Shown here: positions 55,620 to 64,000 of the stretch, piece after piece
Layout of the letters: every line of letters begins with the position of its first letter
Numbering within the stretch: the first letter of the stretch is position 1
Assembly (NCBI RefSeq): GCF_023091745.1
Contig: NC_068913.1
Span: 32,308,501-32,372,500 of the forward strand
Direction of reading: 5' to 3'
DNA from: Budorcas taxicolor
Taxonomy: Eukaryota > Chordata > Mammalia > Artiodactyla > Bovidae
Length of the DNA stretch: 64,000 nt
Notes under the pieces: generated by a model
What the model saw: the letters and a program-made list of their open reading frames with translations, nothing else
What the model was told of the DNA's origin: nothing
Database searches by the model: none
Position numbers and translations under genes: made by a program

Positions 55620-58272
55620 GTCAGTGTCCTGGGTCTCATTAACTGAATATTTTTGTGACATGTTATTCCTTGGTTCATATCATTCCTCTGGGATGAAGTG
55701 GGATTTGCATCTGATCAGATGCAAGAGGTCAGTCTCCTTGAGACGTGACAAAGGACTGGACATGCAGAGTTCCTGGTTTCAGCCTCTGCTGCCATAGACG
55801 AAATGTGTCATTCCCCTGCACCTGCCCTTCTCATGTGTTGAAGCCTGAATCCCCAGGGTGACAGTATTTGGAGATGGAATACTTGGGAGATGATTAGGTC
55901 ATGAGGGTAGAACTCTAGTGAATGAGGTCAGTACTTTTGTAAGAGGACAAAGGCCCCAGAACTTTCTTTTCTCTACCATGTGAAAATAAGACAGATGTCT
56001 GTTAACTAAGAGGGAGGCCTTCACCAAGAACCCAATGAAGCTGGCACCCTGATCTTGGACCTGTAGCCTCTAGAACTGTGAGAAATAAATGTTTGTTGTT
56101 TAATCCCCCTGATTAAACTATGGTTTAATAGTCTATGGTGTTTCGTTAAAAGCAGAAAGAAGTAACTAAGACACTCCCTTCCCCCCACTACCACTTTTGT
56201 CTCTTACTGGCTATATGACCTCACATAATACACTTAACCTTTTTGTTAACTTTTTATTAATAAAATGAGACGGATGCTATCTACTCTTATACATCATGTA
56301 TATCTTGTTAGAATCAAGTAAGATAATGTGAAAGCATTTTATAGAGCATGACATGGCTGCAAAAAATCTTATATTTAGTGGAGAGGATGAAAGCACAGAA
56401 GTGAATTTAGGAGGAGGGAGAATTTGGAAATAGTGATTCCCTCCCACAATTCATTTAGTAATAGTGTCATGTTTTGTTTTGATGGTCTTTTGATGGTCTT
56501 GATTTTATTGCGAAATATAGAATTATTTCTCATGTGTCCATGCCACTTGAGATTATGTTTTCTTTCCCTTCTAAATCTTTTTAAGAGCAAATATACCAAG
56601 CTTACATTTTATTTTCTGGGGAAGGTGACCTTCATGAATTTAAAATATATTACAGGCAGCCTGATGTGCTTGTTTTCTGTTAGGCACACGTTGTGAAAAA
56701 AGGCTCTCATGATTTGAAGACAGAGTTTGCAGAGTGGGGAAATTGAGGAGAGGCTCAGCCTGGTGAAGTGGGGACGGCCCAGGCTTTACTGGTCCAACCC
56801 TAACACCTCTCTGGGATCCTGAGCGAGTTTCTTGCTCTCTCTACCTCAGTTGCCCCTTCCATGAAATACAAGCAATGCTATGGCGCTCCTGTGCAGACTT
56901 GGTGAACACACAGGAGATGAGATTACATACAGACCTAGCACGTAGCAAATCCTCAGTAAATGGTCCCTGAAGCTGTTACTATAGTACTTTCCAGAGAGTC
57001 TTTCAGATATTGCATATGTAGACTTCATAGTTGATTACTGTGTTCTTTCAGAAAATCTTTATTGAGTCTCCCAACATGGTATGTAGACTGTATGTCCCTA
57101 CTCCCCACCCCCTCCAAACATTTCCTCTAGTGAACTTTCTCCTCACCACAGGCTCTTACCTGTACTATGCCTCTCTGCAAGCTAGAAAAAGATGTCTTCT
57201 TGGCAGACAATTTAGAAAAAGGCATCTTCCTCCAGGCTGCTCTGGGGCATCAGAGCAGCAACTAGATCCAACTTCCAGTTGTCACCTCTTCACTTCCAGT
57301 TGTCCATATTCCCTGTACAAACCATGCAGCTCATCAGGGGACCTCGTAACACACCCTGCTCGTTCCTTCTGTAAGACAGACCTGACTCCCATCAGCTCTG
57401 GCGTGAGGTCAAACGTGATGCAGAAGTAACTAACTCATCTGGTTTGCTCAGGACTCTTTAGGTTTTAGCCAAGAAGCACCTGGTCCTGGACACACAGGGC
57501 TATTTAGTCATCTTGTGCAGAGGCAGAGGTGATCAGCAGTGTTACAGGCTGGGGAGAGCCAGAGAAGACACCAGCTTCCAGGAGGGAGGGACTGGATGTT
57601 CAGAGGAGGAGCTGGGATGGAAACCATGTAGTGGGGTCAGCTCTTCATTTGTGAAGGACATGGGTGACTTTGCGCACTTAGGAAGAGCTGAGAGCTTCTT
57701 AGCAAATACTGGGGTGGGGAACTCACGAGATGATGAGGAAACGGGAATGACTTTTTTCACATGGTAAATATGAATAATGACAGTATGAGTAAGAATACTT
57801 ATTTTTTGCCAAGGAACTAAGATTAAATCAATGATAAAACTAGGTTAAATCACGAAAGCAACCGGGAATTATGTTCAGTGAATCGAATACTTAAGAGAAG
57901 ACAAATGAGCTACTACCAGATTCCTGGGGTTTCAACTAAATTATAATAAATGAATAATGTGATTCTCTTTAAATTTGGGTTTTGCGGGCAAAGGAGATAA
58001 GAAATGAGCTGACAAGGGAAGGTTATGAAACAAAAGGAAGTAGTATAGTGTGAACTTGGCCTAAACCTCAGCCCTCGCTTCCGGTGGGTGATGCCTCCGT
58101 AACTGTGAGCCAAAAGGCAGTGTCTTTGGTTGTTCACACATTTCAGAACTTGACATGTACTCAGCTGCTGACTTGAGTATATTTAGCTCTGATTCAGTCC
58201 TCTGGCCATTAGGTAAAAGAAACCATTAATATATATGGAATCAGTCCTACTTTTTTTTTTCTTCCTAATCAG
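55620..58272 (+). other. Intron E18-E19 (2.7 kb)
   Basis: It contains an old MaLR-type LTR at 55825-56175 and a MIR-like end near 56880-56980. A 13-base word, acttccagttgtc, occurs twice near 57270 and 57292. Stretches 56180-56870 and 57000-58270 hold nothing recognised. Open frames at 57031-57429 and 57513-57767 have no family resemblance. Confidence 0.78.
55825..56175 (+). mobile_element. MaLR-type LTR, old, sense
   Basis: tgttgaagcctgaatcccca, gagatgattaggtcatgagg, ccttcaccaagaacccaatg, gatcttggacctgtagcctc and agaactgtgagaaataaatg give the order of a MaLR (MLT1/MST-like) LTR, including its AATAAA-like polyadenylation signal. Solo remnant with no coding content. Confidence 0.75.
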
Positions 58273-58395
58273 GTCAGATTTTCCATAAACGAAGCCACAA
58301 CTTTGGCAGATCTGTTAGCCTTGCGGTTACACCAAGTGGAAGAGGCTGTCCGAAGCATCGTGGACAAGGCAGTGAGAGAGCTGGGGACTGAGAAG
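58273..58395 (+). CDS. DNAH11: DNAH11 exon E19 (probably human exon 24), linker
   Basis: Acceptor cctaatcag ends at 58272, preceded by a long T run at 58251-58260. There are 41 whole codons in phase 0, VRFSINEATTLADLLALRLH through VRELGTEK. The donor AAG|gttgtg after 58395 is weak downstream of the GT. The boundary is fixed by continuity with E20 (GTEK then VITEISQTW). Confidence 0.94.
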
Positions 58396-59102
58396 GTTGT
58401 GTCCTCGGGCTGTTTCTTTCTACCCTGGGCTAATTCTGTGATTGGCACGTGAGCAGACTGGGGAGGAGGCCTTAGGCCCTGTGTGGGGACATGTCTCCCA
58501 GCAGGAAAAAGATTCCTTCTCAGCCACAGTAAACGTGTAAAACAAGAGTTGACCCAGTTGATGGTGACAATTATAGCGGAAATCGCTTATGTGTCATTTA
58601 CTTGGTAGCAAGCAAAGCTCTCCATGCTTTGTACTAATTCGTTTAATTCTCTGAGGATTATGCCTATTCTACAGGTGTGGAAACTGAGATATCGAGAAGT
58701 GATTAGCTTACCCAGTTTCAACAAGGGAACTGGGATTCACATTCTGGCGCTTAGAGCACTGCCTATCCTATGCTGGCTAATTTGTACATAATACCTATCA
58801 GAGCTTGAAGATAACGTTTTAAGCCCCTTCCTGCTCTGGCATTCCACTTCAGTAAAGGATATAAAATTCAGATCCAATAAAAATGTGATATTGGTGTGAT
58901 GCTTGTTCTTTTGTGTGATGAAATTCATTCTTGAAACCTCAACACCATGAATTATTTGAAGGAAAGAAAATTGAGGCCAATGATATCCCTCTGTTGGTTT
59001 TTTAAAAATTGTAAAAACAGTTTTAAAAATTTCATATGATAGTCTAGTTATTGGTTCTAAATCAAACTTTCGTGCATATAACTAAATGCTGTTGATGTCT
59101 AG
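58396..59102 (+). other. Intron E19-E20 (707 bases)
   Basis: A MIR-like patch lies at 58580-58745 (ttctctgaggattatgccta, caggtgtggaaactgagata, gaactgggattcacattctg). The rest is unassigned. Confidence 0.75.
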
Positions 59103-59225
59103 GTTATTACTGAAATCAGCCAGACCTGGGCAACCATGGAGTTCTCTTACGAAGTTCACTATCGAACAGGCATTCCATTACTGAAGTTTGATGAACTATT
59201 GTTTGAAACTCTAGAGCACAACCAA
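59103..59225 (+). CDS. DNAH11: DNAH11 exon E20 (probably human exon 25), linker
   Basis: Acceptor gatgtctag ends at 59102 and donor CAA|gtaaga follows 59225. There are 41 whole codons in phase 0, VITEISQTWATMEFSYEVH through FETLEHNQ. Dynein linkers commonly carry the W-x-x-M-x-F/L pattern seen here (TWATMEFSY). E19 and E20 have the same length, 123 bases. Confidence 0.95.
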
Positions 59226-60069
59226 GTAAGATGGATGTTTTTCTTATAGACCTTTCTTTTAAATTATGATTTTAGGCTTTTCCAAAGTTCCAATACTCCT
59301 TCTTCATTCATTAGACATCTGCTTGTACCAGACTCTAGGCATAGTACCATTTGGGTTCAAAAGGTAGGAACACTTGTTCTCAAGGAAGTTGCCCTTGAGA
59401 CAGGAGACAGGTAAGGGTTCCAAAAAGTCTTGCAAGGTGGTGGTACTTCTGCTAAACCTTGAAAGATGGGCTGGTATTCAAGAATGATGATCAGAGAAGA
59501 GTAATATATGTAAAGAGGATAGTGTCCCCTTTTAATGGCATCTTGGAATGCCAAAAAGTACCTGACATTCAGAGGTAATTTAAAGGATTTGGTTCCCTTA
59601 GAATAAAGATTTTCTTGATAGGAGTAATGAAAAATAAGGTTGGAGAGACAGACCAGAATGCAGCCTATGTGGTCTTGAGTGATAAGAGTATGAGTTGGTG
59701 TCTTTTTGGACATGAGAGGTAAGAAAGGTGAAATAAAAACAGTGGTGTTACTATTATTGGACAAAAGGCACTTAGGAAAGAACCTGGTCTAAGAGATGAT
59801 GCTCTGTTATTTCTGATGTAGTTAAAGTGAGGGACATTGATGTAAAGGTGGAAAGTCAGACCCAGAGCCCAGTGCAGAGGTTTAGTCTAGAACTGAAGGT
59901 TGGGAGGTCGTTGTTGGCATCTTGAGGACTGATGAGCTAGATAATGAGAGGAAAAGAGGGTACACTCACCAAGAACAGTAGGGAAGGGCTGCATTTGGTG
60001 AGTGAGAGGAGGTGTAAAGGAGGCAGAGTGAGAATGATCGGAGGCATAGTGGAAGAGGACAATCATGGG

Positions 60070-60860
60070 ATAACTTTTCCACCAAAGAAAGTCAATATTA
60101 TGGAAACAACCTAAATGTCAATTGAAGGATGAATGGATAAAAAAGTGTGTGTGTGTGTGTGTGTATATAAAATGGACTGTTCAGCTGTTAAAAAAGGAGA
60201 AATCCTGCTGTTTGTGACCACATGACTGAATGTTGAGGGCATTATGTGAAGTGAGATAACTCAGAAACAACAAATACTGTATGTTCTGTCTTATATGTGG
60301 AATCTAAAAAAGCAAAGAGTAGAATGGTGATTACCAGGTGCCAGGGCTTTGGGGAAGAGGGAGATGTTGGTTGAAGGGTACAGACCCCTAGTAAGTTCGG
60401 GACATCTTTTATACACTATGGTTGACTATATTATATTGAAAGTTATTGAGAGTAGATCTTAACATTAATGTGTTACTGTTAACACACATGCATGCTCACG
60501 CACAAAAGGTCATTATATGGGGGGATGCGAGCGTGCTTAGTCATGTCCGACTCTGTGACCCCATGACTGTAGCCTGCCAGGCTCCTCTGTCCATGGGATT
60601 TCTCAGGCAAGAATACTGGAGTGGGTTGCCATTCCCTTCTCCAGGGGATCTTCCTGACCTAGGGCTCAAACTAGGGTCTTCTCCAACTCCTGCCTTGGCA
60701 GGTGGATTCTTTTACTACTGAGCCATGGATAGAGGTGTTAACATTATTGTGGTAACCATTTCATAATATATACACACATGTACCAAATCATCACATTGTA
60801 TGCTTTAAACTTACAGAGCATCTGAGTAATATCTCAACAAAGCTGGGGGTGGGGGGTATA
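60070..60860 (+). mobile_element. L1 3' part, sense, interrupted by a SINE
   Basis: tatggaaacaacctaaatgt, gaaggatgaatggataaaaa, ttatatgtggaatctaaaaa and tgattaccaggtgccagggc are L1 landmarks. The sequence resumes after the Bov-tA at about 60728 with ttgtggtaaccatttcataa and caccaaatcatcacattgta-like text. Confidence 0.82.
60530..60726 (-). mobile_element. Bov-tA SINE, antisense, nested in L1
   Basis: From gcgtgcttagtcatgtccga through gcaagaatactggagtgggt to ttttactactgagccatgg; L1 sequence lies on both sides. Confidence 0.9.
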
Positions 60861-60996
60861 GAAAGAATCAACTGTATTAAATACTTACAGAGGTGAAGGA
60901 GAATGAGAAGAGGTTGTTCGGACTCAGTGACTTCCTGAGATTTCAGTGTCAAAGAATAGGGGAAGTGCTCGAGGATCTGCATGGTGTTAAAGCTTA

Positions 60997-61247
60997 GTAG
61001 TACTCTTGCCTGGAAAATCCCATGGGCGGAGGAGCCTGGTAGGTTGCAGTCCAAGGGGTCGCGAAGAGTCGGACACGACTGAGCGACTTCACTTTCACTT
61101 TTCACTTTCATGCATTGCAGAAGGAAATGGCAACCCACTCCAGTGTTCTTGCCTGGAGAATCCCAGGGACAGGGGAGCCTGGTGGGCTGCGGTCTATGGG
61201 GTTGCACAGAGTTGGACGCGACTGAAGCGACTTAGCAGCAGCAGCAG
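60997..61247 (+). mobile_element. Bov-A2 SINE, 5'-truncated
   Basis: It starts at tactcttgcctggaaaatcc, the same internal start as the Bov-A2 at 4369, and ends in AGC repeats at 61234-61247. Both Bov-A units and the linker are present. Confidence 0.92.
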
Positions 61248-61740
61248 TGTTAGGACAGCTGCAAAGTTTGGTAGTAAATTCAAAGGGGAGGAAAACTGTG
61301 TGTGAAGGCTTAGCAAGCTAGAGGGAAATTTGTTTTATATTTTTCATATTGAAGGAAAAAACCATAACTTTGAAATGATTAGTAGGCAGAGACCATGGGG
61401 AGAGTGAAGGAGGATGAAAGAATGAAGTTTAATTCCTGAAACTGCACTGTGGAGCCCAATATATTTTCCTGCCTGCAAAGAGATACATGTTAGTCTTGTA
61501 GAAGACATACTACATGTAGTTGCTTACGTTTATCTTTTTCCTTTTAAAGAAACAAAACCATGTTGGTGTGAATATGCCATTACTTCACTAATTTAGCAAA
61601 TGCTGCCTGAATGCTTATTCCGCATTTTGCTTGCTAGGTCTTAGGGATCCAGCAGAAAAAAGAAGCAATATAGTCCCTCCCTCATGGTGCTCATAGATTA
61701 CTAATTTAGATGCTATTTCACATTCTTTGCCTTCATTTAG

Positions 61741-61965
61741 GTTCAGTTACAGACTCTGCTTCAAAGCAAGTATGTAGAATATTTCATTGAGCAAGTCATA
61801 AGCTGGCAAAACAAATTAAACACAGCAGACTCCGTCATCTTTACTTGGATCGAAGTCCAGTGCACTTGGTCTCACCTAGAAAGCATCTTTGCTTGTTCAG
61901 AAGATATTCGAATCCAACTTGTGAAAGATGCTCAGAGATTTGACAGAGTAGATGCTGAATTGAAG
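61741..61965 (+). CDS. DNAH11: DNAH11 exon E21 (probably human exon 26), linker
   Basis: Acceptor ttcatttag ends at 61740 and donor AAG|gtttgt follows 61965. There are 75 whole codons in phase 0, from VQLQTLLQSKYVEYFIEQV to DRVDAELK. The segment WIEVQCTWSHLESIFACSED matches the linker motif W-x-x-V-Q-x-x-W-x-x-L-E-x-I-F found across dynein heavy chains, which makes this exon very secure. Confidence 0.96.
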
Positions 61966-63314
61966 GTTTGTGGAAGACAGGCTATTTTCTATCCTAACAA
62001 CTTTTTCCAAATAATATAAAAGACTTGTAAAGAAACATCTTTTTCTGAATAATGTAAAAGCCTTATATAAAGAAACATAATTTGGGTTGTTGAATTTATG
62101 AAGTCTATGTATGTAATCAGTATTTGCATTTCAGGAGACGGAAGTTAGGAAACTTCTCTGCGTGATGGGTCAGATCAATGTTTCAGGCTCTGTGGTCGTA
62201 TATGATCTCAGTCACAACTACTCAGGGCCGCCTTTGCCATGCGAAAGGAAACACAGACACAGCATCAATAGATGGGTGTGGCTGGCACCAGTAAAAATTT
62301 ATAGACGCCAAAAATTGAATTCCATATTATTTTTGTATGTTACAAAGTATTAGATTCCTTTGATTTTTTTGCACTAGTTAAGGATGTAAGCATGAATGGA
62401 TGTTGTCTTAACTTTGTGCTGTACAAACCCAGGCAGCAGACCTGATACTTCCCACAGACCATGAACTGGCTGCCCTGAAGTAGGCCTAGGAGACAGGTTC
62501 GTCTTCACGAAGTAAGAGACTAGGGAGGGGAAGCCAGTAGCAAAGTTACACTATCAGTTATTGGTTTGTTTCATAAGAGCCACAGAGAATACTTGAAAGT
62601 ATTAGTCACTCAGTCGTGTCTGACTCTTTGTGACCCCGTGGACTGTAGCCCGCCAGGCTCCACTGTCCATGGGATTCTCCAGGCAAGAGTACTAGAGTGG
62701 GTTGCCGTTTCCTTCTCCAGGGGATCTTCCTGATCCAGGGATCAAACCCGGGTCTCCTTCATTGCAGGCAGCTTCTTTACTGTCTGAGCCACCAGGGAAG
62801 CCCCAGAGAACAGATGGTGAGGTAATATAATAATAAATGATTTGAGAGACTTTAAGCAGAGAATAGTGGCTTTACCTTTTTATATAGAAATGGGGATGAA
62901 TTATTTTCTCCTTGCTAGCTAAAGCAGAATATCCGAGGGATTCTATTTTGTTTAACTTTTAAGTGGGAAAGAATAGATAAATTGTTTAGTATTCATCTCT
63001 CTTAAATATGAATATATTCTTTAAGATTCTGGTTCTCTCTCTCTTAATGTTTTTGTCTGTTTGGTTTAGAAGATAGAAATTCTTCATGGACCCAGAGTGG
63101 TGGTAATGCTTATCAAATTTATATTGATAAAAACTGTGATTACACTTTGTTTTTGATGTTCATCTAAAAGGTTAATAGCAGAACAGACATGGTGTTTGTC
63201 TCATTAACATTGCTTTCTTATACTTTGTTCTTCACTTTTTAATTCCCCAAAGGGATGAAAAACCTAGAAAAGTAATTTCTAATATCAATGGTTGCATGTT
63301 GTACTTTCACACAG
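61966..63314 (+). other. Intron E21-E22 (1.3 kb)
   Basis: Contains one antisense Bov-tA (62600-62805); 61966-62600 and 62810-63310 are AT-rich and unassigned. Confidence 0.82.
62600..62805 (-). mobile_element. Bov-tA SINE, antisense
   Basis: From gtattagtcactcagtcgtg to gagccaccagggaagcccc; close to consensus. Confidence 0.92.
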
Positions 63315-63406
63315 GAATTAATGTTCAGAACAGCTAAAATAAAAAATGTTTTAGAGGCAACGTGTGAGCTGCATCTCTATGAAAAACTTAAAGATTTACA
63401 GTACAG
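63315..63406 (+). CDS. DNAH11: DNAH11 exon E22 (probably human exon 27), linker
   Basis: Acceptor ttcacacag ends at 63314 and donor CAG|gtaaga follows 63406. There are 30 codons plus two bases of an Arg codon (phase 2). The peptide starts ELMFRTAKIKNVLEATCEL and ends YEKLKDLQY. The next exon lies beyond the window. Confidence 0.94.
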
Positions 63407-63559
63407 GTAAGAATACAGCTACAAAGTGATCAATTTGTTACACTTTTGACATTTCTTTTGAATATCTAATAGTGTTTAATATCATGTTACTGTAGATACA
63501 ACCTCTACTAATTTAAATTTTTGCTTATAGTTGTCTAGTTGCCTTTTACATATTAGGTG

Positions 63560-63560
<1 letters not shown>

Positions 63561-63588
<28 letters not shown>
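63561..63588 (+). repeat. (TG)14 microsatellite
   Basis: Fourteen uninterrupted TG units followed by TATA; likely length-polymorphic. Confidence 0.95.
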
Positions 63589-63590
<2 letters not shown>

Positions 63591-63907
63591 GTGATTTAAT
63601 GCAACTACATCCAAATATATTTCTTTTCCAAGAGGGATATCATAATAGTAAAATAGAATATATTAAGTAGACAGTCAACATGAAAAAAAGATCAACATGA
63701 TTGATCGATTTTTTTTTTTATCAGTGTCCTATAAATATTAAGTATCTACTGTATCCTAGGAACTGGGACTGTACTCATATAAGTCCTTTGTTTTGTATAT
63801 AGTTAAATTATACTAGAAATTACCTTTGACAGCATGTTAGTACTTTTGAAATCCGTGTCCTACAGGGCCTTTTATTCAAATAAAATTATACAACAGCTAG
63901 TGGTCAC

Positions 63908-64000
63908 ATGGAGAAGGCAATGGCACCCCACTCCAGTACTCTTGCCTGGAAAATCCCATGGACAGAGGAGCCTGGAAGGCTGCAGTCCATGGGGTCGCTG
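63908..64000 (+). mobile_element. Bov-A2 SINE, cut by the window end
   Basis: The copy begins ggagaaggcaatggcacccc and is close to consensus up to the last base (ccatggggtcgctg). Unlike the copies at 4369 and 60997, it keeps the full 5' end. Confidence 0.9.

Larger units (their letters stand above)
59226..61740 (+). other. Intron E20-E21 (2.5 kb)
   Basis: It contains an L1 3' part (60070-60860) split by an antisense Bov-tA, a (GT)10 tract at 60145-60164 and a Bov-A2 (60997-61247). Text at 59640-59990 resembles an old unresolved repeat. 59230-59640 and 61250-61740 are unassigned. Confidence 0.78.
1..64000 (+). other. DNAH11: DNAH11 gene, internal part (22 coding exons, E1-E22)
   Basis: The window lies entirely inside one gene. 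Twenty-two exons joined at consensus splice sites give one open frame of about 1,279 codons that follows human DNAH11 as I recall it, from about residue 328 to about residue 1606. DNAH11 is a heavy chain of the outer dynein arm of motile cilia. Known biology: it pairs with other heavy chains in respiratory and nodal cilia, and loss causes primary ciliary dyskinesia and laterality defects. This part encodes the tail and the start of the linker; no P-loop or AAA+ module is present. The paralogues DNAH9 and DNAH17 share the fold, but the exon peptides fit DNAH11 best. Neither promoter nor polyadenylation site is in the window. Confidence 0.95.
63407..64000 (+). other. Start of the intron after E22
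   Basis: AT-rich, with a (TG)14 tract at 63561-63588 and a T9-10 run near 63711. Ends in a Bov-A2 cut by the window edge. Confidence 0.82.

Noticed and set aside
57031..57767. Two plus-strand open frames (132 and 84 codons) in the E18-E19 intron
   Set aside because: No similarity to any family I know, no splice continuity with DNAH11, and composition like random GC-richer intron.
59357..59764. Minus-strand open frame of 135 codons
   Set aside because: Lies in intron sequence that resembles an old repeat; no domain and no start context.
1..64000. CRISPR array, operon or prokaryotic mobile system
   Set aside because: The sequence is vertebrate intronic DNA with spliced exons; the repeated units are dispersed SINEs, not regularly spaced direct repeats.

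Overview
The window is mammalian nuclear DNA from a bovid ruminant (cattle or a close relative; the species cannot be fixed from the sequence alone). The ruminant assignment rests on many copies of Bov-tA and Bov-A2 SINEs, several pieces of the BovB (RTE-type) LINE and CHR-type tRNA-derived SINEs. Base composition is AT-rich, and no CpG island, promoter or second gene was recognised.

One protein-coding gene crosses the whole window on the plus strand: DNAH11, the axonemal outer-arm dynein heavy chain 11. I could place 22 consecutive coding exons (called E1-E22 here), 3,838 coding bases in total. Every junction keeps the reading frame, there is no internal stop, and the joined product follows my recollection of human DNAH11 without a missing exon. 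By that comparison the exons cover roughly residues 328-1606 of a protein of about 4,500 residues, and probably equal human exons 6-27. This is the N-terminal tail (DHC_N1 region, used for heavy-chain pairing and intermediate-chain binding) and the start of the linker (DHC_N2). The AAA+ motor, stalk and microtubule-binding domain lie downstream of the window, and the 5' exons lie upstream.

Layout: E1 (107-318), then a 7.5 kb intron; E2-E3 (7825-9745); an 11.8 kb intron holding a large patchwork of nested L1, CHR and Bov repeats; E4 (21582-21698); a 6.7 kb intron with an L1 piece and a DNA-transposon-like element with terminal inverted repeats; E5-E7 (28446-29766); E8-E9 (32587-33235), with BovB close upstream and a SINE close downstream; a 6.8 kb intron with the longest BovB copy; E10-E13 (40031-42168), including an 83-base intron; E14-E15 (46364-46680); then E16-E22 (52980-63406), more evenly spaced. 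The window ends inside a Bov-A2 copy.

The most interesting observations are two GC-AG introns in this one gene (41462-41544 and 54119-55460), a chimeric retro-insertion flanked by a 19-base target-site duplication (4083-4631), BovB sequence abutting the exon 8 acceptor, and a roughly 1 kb element with matching terminal inverted repeats (26141-27170). I did not find a convincing new gene system; most of the non-coding sequence is ordinary ruminant intron. Comparisons with human DNAH11 and with repeat consensus sequences are from memory, not from a search.
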